Source of the DNA: Leucocoprinus leucothites
Lineage: Eukaryota > Basidiomycota > Agaricomycetes > Agaricales > Agaricaceae
Assembly: GCA_013368445.1 (NCBI GenBank)
Contig: JAACJO010000006.1
Coordinates: 186,001-250,000 of the forward strand
Length of the DNA: 64,000 nucleotides
Direction: 5' to 3'
The notes below the pieces were generated by a model, which worked only from the letters and a program-made list of their open reading frames with translations, was not told the DNA's origin and did no database searches. The position numbers were made by a program, and so were the translations under genes. Positions 1 through 10,610 of this stretch are shown here, in pieces; positions within the stretch are counted from its first letter, which is position 1; every line of letters begins with the position of its first letter.

Positions 1-3
1 TAG

Positions 4-917
4 GCTACCATCGCCACTGCTGGCTCTGCCAAGAAGCCATGCATGACTACTGATGGGCCCACCTGCTGCCAATTGTTCCTTGATTTCACTGGGGATGCCA
101 GTAAGATCACCTATCTCCACCACAAGGCCATGTGCCTTCTCAACAATGCCCTCTTCCATGCCAAGTCTTCTTTGTGCATCAAGAATATCACCAAAGCATA
201 CAGCACTATTGCGCTGTACACCTCCACTATACCCTCAGACTCTGACATCACTGTCGTTGAGTCTGCTATCCCCTCCATCTTCACTGCCCCATTCGAGCTG
301 AAGACACACCGCCCTAGCTCAAGGTCGTATCTCAAGATCCTCAATGTCCCCTTCCACATGAACGGTGTCTGTATTACACCAGTTCAGATCACCAATCGCA
401 TGTGATTGTCTCTGTTCAAGGACACTTTTGCCAACATTTCATCTGTGCACATGATGTGCAACTCCCCCAAGGCCAACACTGCAACCATTTGGTTTGACCT
501 ATGGGACTCTCAGTCAGGAGCCAGCACCAAGAAGCTCCTCAACAAGTACCTTGACTTCAACAGTATGCAGGCCATCATCAAGCCCACCCATGCCCACCCC
601 AGTGTCCCTCAGTGCCAGTGCTGCTGGCACTTTGGTCACTCTACTCCCACCTGCTGCAACCATGCACTCAGGTATTCCCAGTGTGGTGGTCCTCACCATA
701 GTGAGAATCATCACTCCACATCGTCATGCTGTAAGGGGAGTCCGAAGGCAAAGCCCCTATCTTGCCCATACCCACTGGGGAGCCCTGTCCCCACATCTCA
801 TGTATCAACTACAAGGGTGACCATGCAGCTGATGATCAAAAGTGCCTGTTCTGGCACTACCAGTTTGACTGTGATTGGCTTAGCCATCACAAGGAGGACA
901 ATAGGAGGCCCCAGTTG
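4..917 (+). pseudogene. LINE D ORF1 (gag-like, zinc knuckle), C-terminal part
   Basis: Encodes the nucleic-acid-binding ORF1 protein of a Tad1-like LINE, which coats the LINE RNA. A CCHC knuckle of the form C-x2-C-x4-H-x4-C lies near 610-655 (CQCCWHFGHSTPTC), followed by a Cys/His-rich stretch and a further C..C..H..C group near 790-850 that is readable only after a frame change near 800. The order and spacing match LINE A (7782-8162) and LINE C (17760-18060). It is broken by an in-frame TGA at 403-405 and by the frameshift. The reading frame is already open at the left window edge, so the N terminus is outside. Family assignment is strong; it cannot be functional as it stands. Confidence 0.75.
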
Positions 918-1198
918 TAGGTTGTGTACCTGCTTCAACATATCTTCCAACCCTGTTGGTTCGTCGCTAGGGCCACATGCACTTGTAAGCTTACTGTTAG
1001 AGGTCTGCAAGTTGGACTTTAGTTTCATTTCATTTTGTTACTATGCCACGTCTCTTTGCCATTGAGTAGTGTACTATATTTGGACAGGACTTGATCTATT
1101 CTCATCTCTGTAGTGTTTGGCTTAGGTAGCAGTACTTAGGCCCTGTATTATGTTGGTGAGTGTGGACTGCAACCAGGCACCACATAATAAATCATTGA

Positions 1199-1224
1199 TT
1201 TTTTTTTTTTAAAAAAAAAAAAAA
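1199..1224 (+). repeat. LINE D 3' tail: T12 followed by A14
   Basis: Twelve T directly followed by fourteen A, preceded by ATTGA and an upstream AATAAA. The same T-run then A-run layout ends LINE A on the other strand at 3621-3644, so it is a family trait and not a chance homopolymer. Confidence 0.8.
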
Positions 1225-1677
1225 GGAGGGGAAGTCCACCTCCTCACTATGGAACCTCTGACAAGAGGTTAAGATGTGCCAACAAGTTTCAAAGGTAAAC
1301 CCACAGGGACATGAGATGTCCTCTTGGACATGGAACTGGGCTCTGTAGGACCCGATAGGGGCATGATTGAGTATAGCCTAGCATACCCACACACAAAGCA
1401 TCAAAGATGCAAGTTTCAGCAGCCATGCTCTAGTACAGCACAATGGTGCTGTACACCTTGGTGATGTTCTCAATGCACAAGGATGACTTGGCACATGAGA
1501 GGGCATCGTTGAGGAGGTGCATGGCCTTGTAGTGGAGGTATGTGATCTCACCAGTATTACCAGTGAAATCCAGGAATAATTAGTGGCAGGTGGGCCTGGC
1601 AGTAGTCATGTGCAGCTTCTTGGTAGAGCTGGCAGTGGCAGTAGCAGCCTGATGCATCACAGTGACATGATCAGGGT
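1225..1677 (-). pseudogene. Internally deleted LINE fragment (ORF1 piece joined to ORF2 C terminus)
   Basis: Read on the minus strand, 1677 down to about 1433 matches the ORF1 segment seen at 1-210 of LINE D. From about 1433 to 1225 it matches the region after RNase H of LINE B (13140-13330), which carries the C-terminal Cys/His module. The endonuclease, reverse transcriptase and RNase H between them are absent, so this is an internally deleted copy or a joined pair of fragments. It also forms an inverted repeat with positions 1-210. No open frame of useful length remains. Confidence 0.65.
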
Positions 1678-2023
1678 CTAGAGAGGGGTTTGCCTGTACC
1701 AGCTTGATGAGCAACACAGGCAATGCTGAAGCTGTTCATCACTTTTTGATCTCATACCACCAACTGGAAGCTTTATTCCCACGCTTTTGATCACTGTCCT
1801 CAACATTCTTGAACAGCATCCACTGGTCTGATTAGTCTGTAATCTGGTATACAATGCCCCCACATCACACCCAAGGCCACAATGGGGCCCGATTGGCAGG
1901 ATCACCTATGGATCCTCCACCAACACTAACAGGAGGGGGGGGCTACTCATCCCTCTTCTCTCCTGATCCTCTCTCAGACACTCCCCAGGCTTCCCTGGAC
2001 CCCCTACGTACCCCCACTGGCCA
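1678..2023. other. Unassigned spacer or LINE B 5' region
   Basis: About 350 bp with no domain I can recognise. A short plus-strand open frame begins at 1854 but is not in frame with the recognisable LINE B ORF1 part downstream. This may be the 5' untranslated or N-terminal region of LINE B; I cannot fix the LINE B 5' end. Confidence 0.3.
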
Positions 2024-2785
2024 ATGCAGGTCAAGGGCTGCCTCCACTGCCCCTGGCAGCCACCCTCATCATGCTCAGCCTCCCCATCCAGCCTCAGAGG
2101 CTCTTGCTTGGTTTCACATCAACAAACACTCTCTCCAACCCCCACAGGCTCTCAACCACCTCCGCTTGTCTCTGATGTCTCCGCACTGTCACAAGGCAGT
2201 TGGGAGAACTCTTTTGCAGCCTTCAGGCCGTCTTCCCTTTGTTTGGACAACAGTTTGTCAGTCAACGACAATGCTGGAGTGATCAGCACCTCTTTTGCCG
2301 ATACTGCCAACTGGCTGGGCTGGAATCTTTCCTCCCTATTGACTACTCCCTCCCTTCAAGACATGGCTGCAAGGTTCATTACCCTGGCTGAAGTCTTCTC
2401 TCAGCCTAAGTGGGGCAACCTGCCAGCTGACCCTGAGGATCCTGACAACCAGAGAATGGTTGCCGAGGCACTCTGCTCTCTCTTTGCTGACTCTCAGGGT
2501 GACATAGACACCGATATGATGGATGCAACACCTGGTCCTGGGCAGGCTCTTGTGCCTGCCCAGCCAGCGCCCCTTCCCCCCTCCTCCTCTAGGCCAGTGG
2601 CACCCTGTGTGCCCAGGGCTGCTGACCTGGCCCCTCCCCTGAGGGCTAGGATAGCTGGACAGGGGTCCTCTGCTGTGCCTCCCAAGCCAGCTGGCAGGAG
2701 CAAATGCCCTGCTAGGTATACCAACGTCCCTGTGATGGAGGCTACCCTCAATCCCAAGTTGACCTCTGCCAAATGCTCTTTTCTA
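2024..2785 (+). pseudogene. LINE B ORF1, N-terminal half
   Basis: A proline- and serine-rich polypeptide with a short ordered segment around 2350-2530 (residues such as FITLAEVFSQPKWGNLP, then an acidic DIDTDMMDATPG stretch). It lines up in order with the equivalent ORF1 segment of LINE A near 9440-9600 (CLLTTIFESGWDHLP, then IPMTDSSPP). ORF1 stops being recognisable near 2785, where the sequence jumps straight to the ORF2 endonuclease. The zinc-knuckle half of ORF1 and the start of ORF2 are therefore deleted. The similarity to LINE A is weak enough that LINE B is a separate subfamily. Confidence 0.55.
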
Positions 2786-3620
2786 GCTGTACATGGTGCA
2801 TCCCCCTGCACCAGACAGCCCTCCTTGCATTATGGCATATGTCCATAAGCACCTTTTGAAATTGAGGCCTGCCCTTTGGCGGGACCTCATTGACCATTGC
2901 AATGTACTGGTTCTCTCCCTATTTTCCAGGGGAGAGCCACTCAATCTCATGAACGTCTATTCTGACAACATGCACATGGCTATCAACCTCCTCTCGAAGG
3001 ACATTGATACCCTTCCCACCTTCATTTACATAGGTGGTGACTTTAATTGTCATTCATCAGTGTGGGATCTATCTGTGGACCACCACCATACTTCTGCTAT
3101 CTTGCTTCTCAAGACAGCATCCAATCTTGGCATTGAATGGGCTAGGCCCATCAATGCTGCCAATACCCATGTTCCTCACAATGTGGATCTTAAAGGCTCT
3201 GTGATTGACCTTATGTTCACACAGGCCCCCAATTCAGATCTGAACCTTCCCAGGTTGGATTACTCACAGAAGGGACTATTGGACCATGTTCCGATGGTGT
3301 TATCTCTTCCTATTGTGGCCTCTAGCATTAGAGTCACATGCACTGTCCTACCAAAGGAAAGCAACAAGGAAGCCACTTTCCTGATGGATATTGGACATCT
3401 CTTCTTAGATCTTGATACATTGGATCTATCGACCCCTGATCAGATTGAAGCTGTGGTTTTGGCCATGGCAGACATCTTCTCTTGGATGTGGACCACCCAC
3501 ACCAAGACAATCACTATCACAAATCAGTCCAAATCATGGTGGACTGATGAGTGCTCTACGGCCAAAGCCCAGTACCAGGAGACTGGTGCTAGGGCTGATT
3601 GGACTGCATTCTGCCATGCC
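2786..3620 (+). pseudogene. LINE B ORF2, endonuclease part
   Basis: Encodes the apurinic-endonuclease-like domain that nicks target DNA for target-primed reverse transcription. Visible are an NVYSDN segment, the GGDFNCHSSVWD motif near 3030-3070, and a GLLDHVPMVLSL segment near 3270 (the family's D-H motif), then the linker ITNQSKSWWTDECS near 3515-3555. The frame is open from about 2786 to 3620 and is then interrupted by the poly(A) end of LINE A. The reading resumes at 10611. Its N terminus is missing through the 2785 deletion. Confidence 0.8.
3606..3620 (+). repeat. Target site duplication of LINE A, left copy
   Basis: GCATTCTGCCATGCC, repeated exactly at 10596-10610 on the other side of LINE A. 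Both copies fall within the same codons of LINE B ORF2, so the two LINE B halves are one interrupted gene. Confidence 0.9.
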
Positions 3621-3825
3621 TTTTTTTTTTTTTAAAAAAAAAAATCAATGAATTTATATAGCAGTGCTCGATTGCAGTCCACTTTCAACTAAATAGTACA
3701 AACAGATGGTACACTACAGCAAGCTGGGGTACATGAAGCGGTCATAGACCGCTTAAGACATAGACTATACATGATTAGTCCAGCAAAATAGGGAATACTC
3801 AAAAGAGAGACTATAGAACGAGGTG
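3621..3825 (-). other. LINE A 3' untranslated region and tail
   Basis: About 200 bp after the ORF2 stop, ending on the minus strand in CATTGA, eleven T and thirteen A. A short palindromic segment (AAGCGGTCTATGACCGCTT) lies at about 3739-3757 and could form a stem-loop near the 3' end. In LINEs the 3' end is where the reverse transcriptase binds its RNA, so both features are candidate recognition elements; that role is inferred. Confidence 0.6.
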
Positions 3826-6800
3826 TCATACACAGAGATCAGACTCAAAAGAAAATAAAAGAGAGGAAATAAAAGAGTATAGTTCACCTTCATTTGGTTC
3901 GGTGGGCACAGGAGCTTGAGGCGGCAGTGGACGTGTGTCGTGGTTGGGGAAAGCAAAGGCAGCCGGATTCTTTTTCAAGAATTCAACGAGGAACTCGTAT
4001 TGAGGGAAGGCACATTGCACCCATTGAGTGCAGATGGGATACAGGGGGCAATAGCACAGAATGTGGTGTCGCATTTCCAGACGATGGCCACAACAACAGG
4101 ATTTGGGCTTGAGGGGGAAAAACCTCTCGCAATAAGTTCCAATTGGAGCATGATTGAGAATGGCATGGGCCATGCATGCACATAGTGATGGCAATTTGTT
4201 AGCTAGAGGAAGCCATGTGCCCCCTTTGACATAAGTGAGTATGAGGAATTTGCAGTTCTTTTTTGAAAGAAGGAAACCGTTGCCACGGTACTTCTTCTTC
4301 CAGAATGTAGACTCCCAGGATTTCTGGCAGTTGTTGGTAGCCTTGCGTCGCAAGAAGTCAAGGGTGGCACCCATATGCGGAGGGGCATAGATGCATGTGG
4401 TGGTGATATCATTGTGGACTTTGAGATGAGGCTTCCAATGCCACTTGGATGGGATGTCCCAGAAGTCGATGGAATGGGATGGTTTAGCAGCAAGCCAGTC
4501 TGAAAGTAGCTGACAAACATAGATAGAATGTGACTGGCTCGAGTGAATGGATGGATTGACTGCCAGCTTAGCTGCTGGGAGACAGTCAGTAATGAGGATG
4601 ATGTGATCACACTGGAGGGAGATGGCCTTGGTGATGCCAATGCAGATGGAATACAGTTCAGTGTCTGTCGAGGACGCCCAGCTGCTTGCCTGCTTTGCAT
4701 GGGACACTTGTCATCCGCCACAATATAAATGTGCTGCCGAAACCGCCTGAAGGGAACCTATAAGAGGGATGGAGGCATCAGTAATAACTGAGATACAATT
4801 ACAATCAGAAGAAGATGAAGAAAAGATAGAGTCAAGTGATGATACATGTTTATACATTTCGTGTTTATCCGAGCGATTGCAAGGGTGAAAGTGGATGGAG
4901 TCAGGAAAAGTATCCATGAGACAAGACCCGGGTTTGGATTTGAGGGCGAATGGAGAAAAGGAATCAGAAAGATGAGAAAGAGAATTATCTACATCAATAA
5001 GAGGGCCTTTAATTTTAGCTTTGTTAGCTGGAGTGAGAAGGTGAAGCGATTGGGGATGAAGGGAGGAATTAAGAGAAAAACAATCAGATAAAAGGGAACG
5101 TAATGCATGATTAGAGGGTAAAGTAGAAACTCAATATGATGAACAAATAGCTAATTTACGAAGATGGAGGTGGATTGGGATAAGTCCAGCAATACTTTCA
5201 GTGCCGCCAGAAGGAGAAGTACAGAAAGCTCCCGTGATCCAAAGAGCCACGTGCCTCTGCATAGATGATAAGGACTTGAGAAGCGCCTTGTTACGAGTGC
5301 CTTCAAAGTACCATAACTGGAAGCCATATGTTGCCACTGGGACAATGCATGATCTATATAGGAGACATTTTTGAAGGGGAAGGAGGCCTTGGGTTGAGTG
5401 ACCTAGCATACCCATAGCTTTCACCATGGATAATGCTTTGGTAGAATAGTATCAAACGTGTTCTTGGAATAAGAGTCGTCGATCGAAATAAAAGCTGAGG
5501 TATCGCCAAAAGTGTTTTGGATGAAGGATGGGGCCACCAACATTGGAGAGGTCAAGTGGGGGATTGGATTCATTATGACATTGGGAAAAGTGGAAAACCT
5601 CGGATTTATTGTGTTCAATGACTAATCCAAGGTCGGTGCATATGGAGTTAATGATGGAATATGCTGATTTGAGGGAGGAAATAGTGTCAGTGTAATTCTT
5701 CGCTTGGGATATACAAAGCCCATCATCAACAAAAGATAAGAGAGAGGAGGGAATGGATTGTAAACAGGCACATTGGTCAAACATAAACATGAGAGGCGCT
5801 AAGTAGAGCACGGATAGTATGGGGGATAAAGCTGAACCTTGCCCTACACCAACATCCACATCATGGGCATCAGATAGAAATGTGTTCCACATGAATTGGG
5901 TGGATCGACCTATAAGGTAATGAGAGAAGAAATTCATGAGTTCTGGGGCAAACCCCTGGTGTTGTAGGATGTTAGTAAGAATTTCATGATTAAGGGAGGG
6001 GAAAAATTGGGCGATATCAAAGGCACAAACACTAGTAATCATACCTTTGGCCCATCCAGCCCGAATAATATGAGTAAGAAAGACACCTGTGTCCTCAGTA
6101 GAATGTTGAATAACTCCCCCCATTTGGTTAGGGTGGAGGGCACCTGAGGATACTGCCTCAAATTGCATGCAACAAGCGATCATCTTTTCAATAAGTTTTC
6201 CTAAAGTGTTTAGTAGAACAATGGGATGAAACGCTTTAGGAGTATCATAGGCCAGTTTGTTTGGCTTGGGGATGATGATAGAGACTGAGTCCTTGAAATG
6301 ACTCGGCCAATGAGATAGATGTACACATGCATTGGCAATGAGTAATATATTCTTGAGGCAATCATTGTGGGCGACAATAGACTTGAGGTGTTTCCAAGAG
6401 ACGTGATCCGGACCAGGCACTGATGAGTTAGTACAGGACGAGAGGGATTCAGTGAGTTCAAGCACAGAGAAGTTAGCCCAAGAACAGGGAGGGAGGGATT
6501 TCATTTTATTTAAAACGCTGGGGCTTACTGGTCATCTGGAGGCCAAATTATATGATGAGTGAAGAGCATTCCATAAATCAGGGAGGTCGTTACAAGGTCG
6601 TCCTTGATAATGAATGCCCTCGATGGCGGGGAGTTTGTGTTGTTTGACCCATTCCATGAGATCCCAGGGTCGTTTGTTGGTTGACGCAATTTCATGAATA
6701 TGTTCATCAAAGAAAGAGCATTTGGCAGCTTGAGTAGCCACCCTGAATGCTCACCAGTCCTTTTGGTCTTTTGTTTTTCTGTAAATGAGTAAAGTCTCAG

Positions 6801-7779
6801 AACAATGGGGGGACCACCATTCCTTTGACTGGTTAGTAATCCATATGGTTTTAGAGTTCATATTCCATGATTTGGAGAAAATATGCGAGATAGAGTCAGA
6901 AATATTGTCCAAACAAGAGGTAGAGTGAATGTTCGAGCAATCAAGGGCCGCTATATGCTCTGAAACCTGAGAAATGAAAGTGGTCTCTTCATCACTATCT
7001 TTAGGCAATACATATTTTTTATAATTAATATAGTCTGGGCTGATTGGGAGGTCAATGAGCAAAGGTGCATGATCTGAAGGCAATCTCGAATTTGCATCAA
7101 TGACGTGAGGGGTGGGATTGTTCGCACAAAAGAGGAGGTCAATAACTGAATTGTCATGATTTTCGACAGGAGAAAAATGTGTTGGAGAGAAAATGGTCGG
7201 AATCGACCTAGTAAGATTGAAGCATTCCACTAACTCTGTTAGAGTTATTGCAGATTGAGGGGTATGGGTAGCTGAGGGATCCCAATCTGGAGAACGACAG
7301 TTGAAATCACCTCCCATAAACACGATATTAGGGATGTCAATAAAGTTTGTCAAGGGAAAATTTATTGCCAAAGATGACAAGTCAGAATAGATGTTGAGGA
7401 AATGAATATAATTACCCTAGTTAAATAGTCCTAAGACTTGAATATCGTGGTGATTAACCCACTCTTGTCTAAGAATAGGTCTCATGTGAAGTAGTCGTCT
7501 GTGAACATAAGTCAGAGTATGGGGTCTGGGGTCATTAGGCTTGGTAGGGTAAACCATACACAGCCACTCAGGGTGAATAGGAGTACCTATGACATCATCC
7601 CCTTCAGGGTTAGTCATAGAGGGTGCTTTGCGGATGTGATTCCATGGAGGCTCCTGTAGAAAAAGGATGTCAAAGTCCACCTTCTTAGATTCGAGGATAG
7701 CATCAACCAGGGCATAAGAGCATCCCACATTTTGTGAATAGATATGGACTGAAGAAATGGAATTGTTCTTACCAGACAT
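3826..7779 (-). pseudogene. LINE A ORF2: endonuclease, reverse transcriptase, RNase H
   Basis: A single frame of about 1,318 codons. Residues 1-260: apurinic-endonuclease fold with LFLQEPPW, GGDFNCRSPDWD and SDHAPLLI motifs. Residues about 400-900: reverse transcriptase with AFDIAQFFPSLNH, GVGQGSALSPILS and the catalytic FVDDG (about 5722-5736). Residues about 1000-1130: RNase H (ITDASIP, then TDCLPAAKLA). Residues about 1220-1260: Cys/His module starting HAPIGTY. There are six in-frame stops (near 7417, 6751, 6532, 5452, 5131 and 4711) and no frameshift. Where LINE C or B can be compared, the lost residues are Gln, Arg or Trp, each explained by one transition. The start is the ATG at 7779, two bases after the ORF1 stop, as in LINE C. 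Confidence 0.9.
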
Positions 7780-7781
7780 AT

Positions 7782-10516
7782 TTAAACTGCAGCTCTGCCA
7801 CCGGAGGGATTGGTGTGGGCATGGACAGCATGTGCAGTGCATGACTTGGCAGCTTTGTTAGAGTGCCAAGTTTGGTAGAACCTGTTTCTCCAAAATGGAC
7901 ATTTAGTGTCATTAGCATGGTGATCGCCTTTACAGTTAAGGCATTTGAAGTTCTCAAGATGGGGGCATGGGATGCCATCAGGAGTGGTGTCACGAGGGGG
8001 GTTTGATTTAGAATTGGCCTTACAACACCAAGCCATGGAACAGTGGTTCTCAACATGGTGTGGGCCACCACAGATTTGACAGCGAGTGCCAAGGGCACGA
8101 CATGCATGAGTAGGATGACCCCACCGCCAGCAGTTCCTGCATTGTGCAACACCAGGGTGCATACTGGTAGCATGGATAGTGCCAATATGTCAGCCGAAAT
8201 TTATAGTACGGTTGACCAATGTCTTGGCCTTGGTACCATTCTGAGAATCCCAAATGTTGAACTATACAATAGCTGTGTCCGATTTTGGAGAAGCTTTCAT
8301 GACGCGAGGATGGGTGGCGAGGATAACATTTTTGAAGAGTGATGATTGGCCAAGGGCTTGCTCAACAAAGGCAGGGGATAGGGGGTTTGAAGAATTGGCT
8401 ACCCAATAAGGGACACCAATGATTTTAAGAAAGGATTTTGATTGTGGAAGACAGGGCTCAATAGGGATGGCATCTCCTAATTGCCAGGCTTTTTTCAGCC
8501 AGGACTTGATAATATCAAGGTTATTAGGAGTAGCGACACCCAAGGTGGCAATGGAAATACCATTGTATGATTCATGGACTGACTTGACATGAAGTTTGGA
8601 TTGGGCAGCAGTAAGACCGCGGTTACAGAATTCCATCACTTTATTGAAATCTTTAATACAATCGGCAATGATGTTTCCCTCAAAGGGAATAAGGACTTGA
8701 CGACGTGTTGGACTGTGCGTTGTCATTTTAGGTTTAGTGCATTGAGTGCTAGAGGTTGAAGGTTCAGATGCCTGAGAATGGGCATTGCTGAAACCTGCCT
8801 TGTACATGGCCAGGACTTTGTTGTAAGATAGTTCGGGGAAGGCAAGTATCATTTCTCACATCTTGACCCCATTGATAGAAGGAGAGGATGAAGAGGAAGT
8901 CAAAGGCTGGACACCCCATCGGGCAGCTTCAGTGAATGACACATTCTTCTTGTTAATGTGTTCCGTAAGGGGTTTGGTGGATGCCTTACAGTCAGGAGGG
9001 GGAATGGGGGGTGGCATATCAGAGGCACCTTTAGGGTTAGGTTTTGGTGGCTGAGCCTGGCCATCAAAAGAAGGGTGCCCAACTGAATGCTCAAAGTTTC
9101 TATTCCCGTTCCTTGGGGTCATGTGATTGGAAGGTGGAGGAGGGGCCCGGGAGACACGAATAGGACCAGCAGGTTTGGAAGACATAACGTCATTCCTTGC
9201 CTTGTAGGAGCCTAGCATGGACAGAATGTCACGTGCTTTACCAGAAGACGAAACATCATTCTGGGGGGTAGGAAGAATGCCCTCATTTGGAGGGGCTTGA
9301 TCGATGTTCATGTTGCCATCATCGATACGAGCTGTATGGTTAGTTTGCCCAATGACAATGCCAGGCAGAAATAGGGGGGTGGGAATGAGAGAGGGAGAAG
9401 GTTTGCATACCTTTTTCCCCTTGCCCTTGCCCTTTGGGGGGGAGAGGAATCTGTCATGGGGATGTCGGAAGGAGGGCTAAGATATTGTCTCAAAGCCTCT
9501 ATAATCATGAGACCACTTTCCCCGTTGATGGGTAAGTGGTCCCAGCCTGACTCAAATATAGTGGTGAGTAAACAGTAAATTGGCTCCCCCATTTGGGGAA
9601 ACATCAGGTCTATATCACTGGGCTGTAAGCCCAGCCCAACATGATGTTTGAAGAAATTTGTGTCGTATTTAAGCACCTCAATCGCTTTGAAGGCAGCTTC
9701 ACCGACAATGACAGTTTCTTCAGTGGCTGTGTTCGATGGATCCTTAAGATCCGGGAGTTGTGGCTGTGCAGGTCTAGATTCCTGTGGCTGTGCAGTGACA
9801 TCAGGTGTGACGTCATTAGGATCAGAGGATCCAGCAAAGAAAGTAGCCGGAGTGCTGGATGGCACAGCATTTGCTGACTCAGCGGATCCATGGATTGCAT
9901 GAGGCAGCCTTGAGGTGGGTGGGGGTCCAAAGAACCAATTGGTAGGTACCACTTTATTGAGTATCCCATCCTCTTGGTCACCCCACATGTCCCTACAAGA
10001 GTTTAAGTTCAGAGGATCAGGTGGTTGAAGCTCACCTACAAACCCCTCTCCAAATGGGCGGAAAGGGATAGGTGACTTGAAGCCATCATATGCACTCATC
10101 AATGCAGTTCTTGAGATGGCCTTGGGAGTGGTGTCCAGGCCTCTAAGACAATCACGAGCACAAGCTTGCTTGGTATGTGAAGAGGGAGGAGGGGGAGTTC
10201 TAAAGGATGAGTGTGATGCTGCACACGATAGTGTGGCATGGGCAGTGATAGGTGAAGGAGGGGGGGAGGTTGATACAGATGAATCAGAATCACTCTTACT
10301 GCTCTCTTCTTCCTGATCAGAGCCAGCCCTGGATGGGGCAGCTGATTTGGCATCGTCTTGAACAGAGTGCCTGGTTGAATTGATGGATAGCACAGGAGAA
10401 ACTGAGTGGTTGCACTTGTTGAATGAGACATGTGTTTCAGTGTCAGCAATGTTCATAGGGTCCAAAGATGGCGGTAGGGTACCCTTAAGGTCCACCCAAT
10501 GCGATGGTGCAGTCAT
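7782..10516 (-). pseudogene. LINE A ORF1 (gag-like, zinc knuckles)
   Basis: About 910 codons encoding the LINE RNA-binding protein. The N-terminal 400 residues are low-complexity and Pro/Ser-rich, with an ordered helix-like segment (EAAFKAIEVLKYDTNFFKHH). The middle carries a conserved block (VLIPFEGNIIADCIKDFNKV) and a WLKKAWQLGDAIPIEP region. The C terminus has CRNCWRWGHPTHAC (C-x2-C-x4-H-x4-C), a second CQICGGPHHVENHC-like knuckle, and CLNCKGDHHANDTKC. It is broken by a frameshift in a seven-base homopolymer at 9436-9442 and by stops near 8856, 8262 and 8191. I chose the ATG at 10516 because LINE C has the matching start at 15143. Confidence 0.85.
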
Positions 10517-10595
10517 AGCAGTAGTATTTGTAGTCAATGTAGTAGTAGACACTGTCAAAGAAATCGATGATGGTGGTAAGAGGGAAAGGAGGATG

Positions 10596-10610
10596 GCATT
10601 CTGCCATGCC
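10596..10610 (+). repeat. Target site duplication of LINE A, right copy
   Basis: Second copy of GCATTCTGCCATGCC; the partner is at 3606-3620. The LINE B reading frame resumes here. Confidence 0.9.

Larger units (their letters stand above)
1..1224 (+). mobile_element. LINE D, 5'-open fragment lacking ORF2
   Basis: A non-LTR retrotransposon fragment that enters the window from the left. It reads through the C-terminal half of ORF1, then about 280 bp with no recognisable endonuclease, reverse transcriptase or RNase H, and ends in a polyadenylation-like AATAAA, a run of 12 T and a run of 14 A. LINE A and LINE B in this window both encode a long ORF2 after ORF1, so ORF2 has been deleted here. The last 50 bp before the tail resemble the LINE A 3' end (shared GTGGACTGCAA and ATTGATTTT), which fixes the orientation. 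No target duplication can be tested because the 5' end is outside the window. Confidence 0.75.
3621..10595 (-). mobile_element. LINE A, nearly full-length Tad1-like non-LTR retrotransposon
   Basis: A 6,975-bp two-ORF LINE on the minus strand, inserted into LINE B ORF2. Its 5' end (CATCCTCCTTTCCC at 10595) is shared with LINE C (15064), which supports a true 5' terminus. Its 3' end is a T11-A13 tail at 3621-3644. A perfect 15-bp target duplication flanks it (3606-3620 and 10596-10610). ORF1 and ORF2 are both recognisable along their whole length. The order is 5' leader, ORF1, two-base gap, ORF2, about 180 bp of 3' UTR, tail. The open frames contain nine stop codons and one frameshift. This is the most complete LINE in the window. 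Confidence 0.92.

Noticed and set aside
1199..3644. T- and A-runs as transcription terminators
   Set aside because: They are the 3' tails of LINE D and LINE A, fixed by orientation and, for LINE A, by its target duplication.
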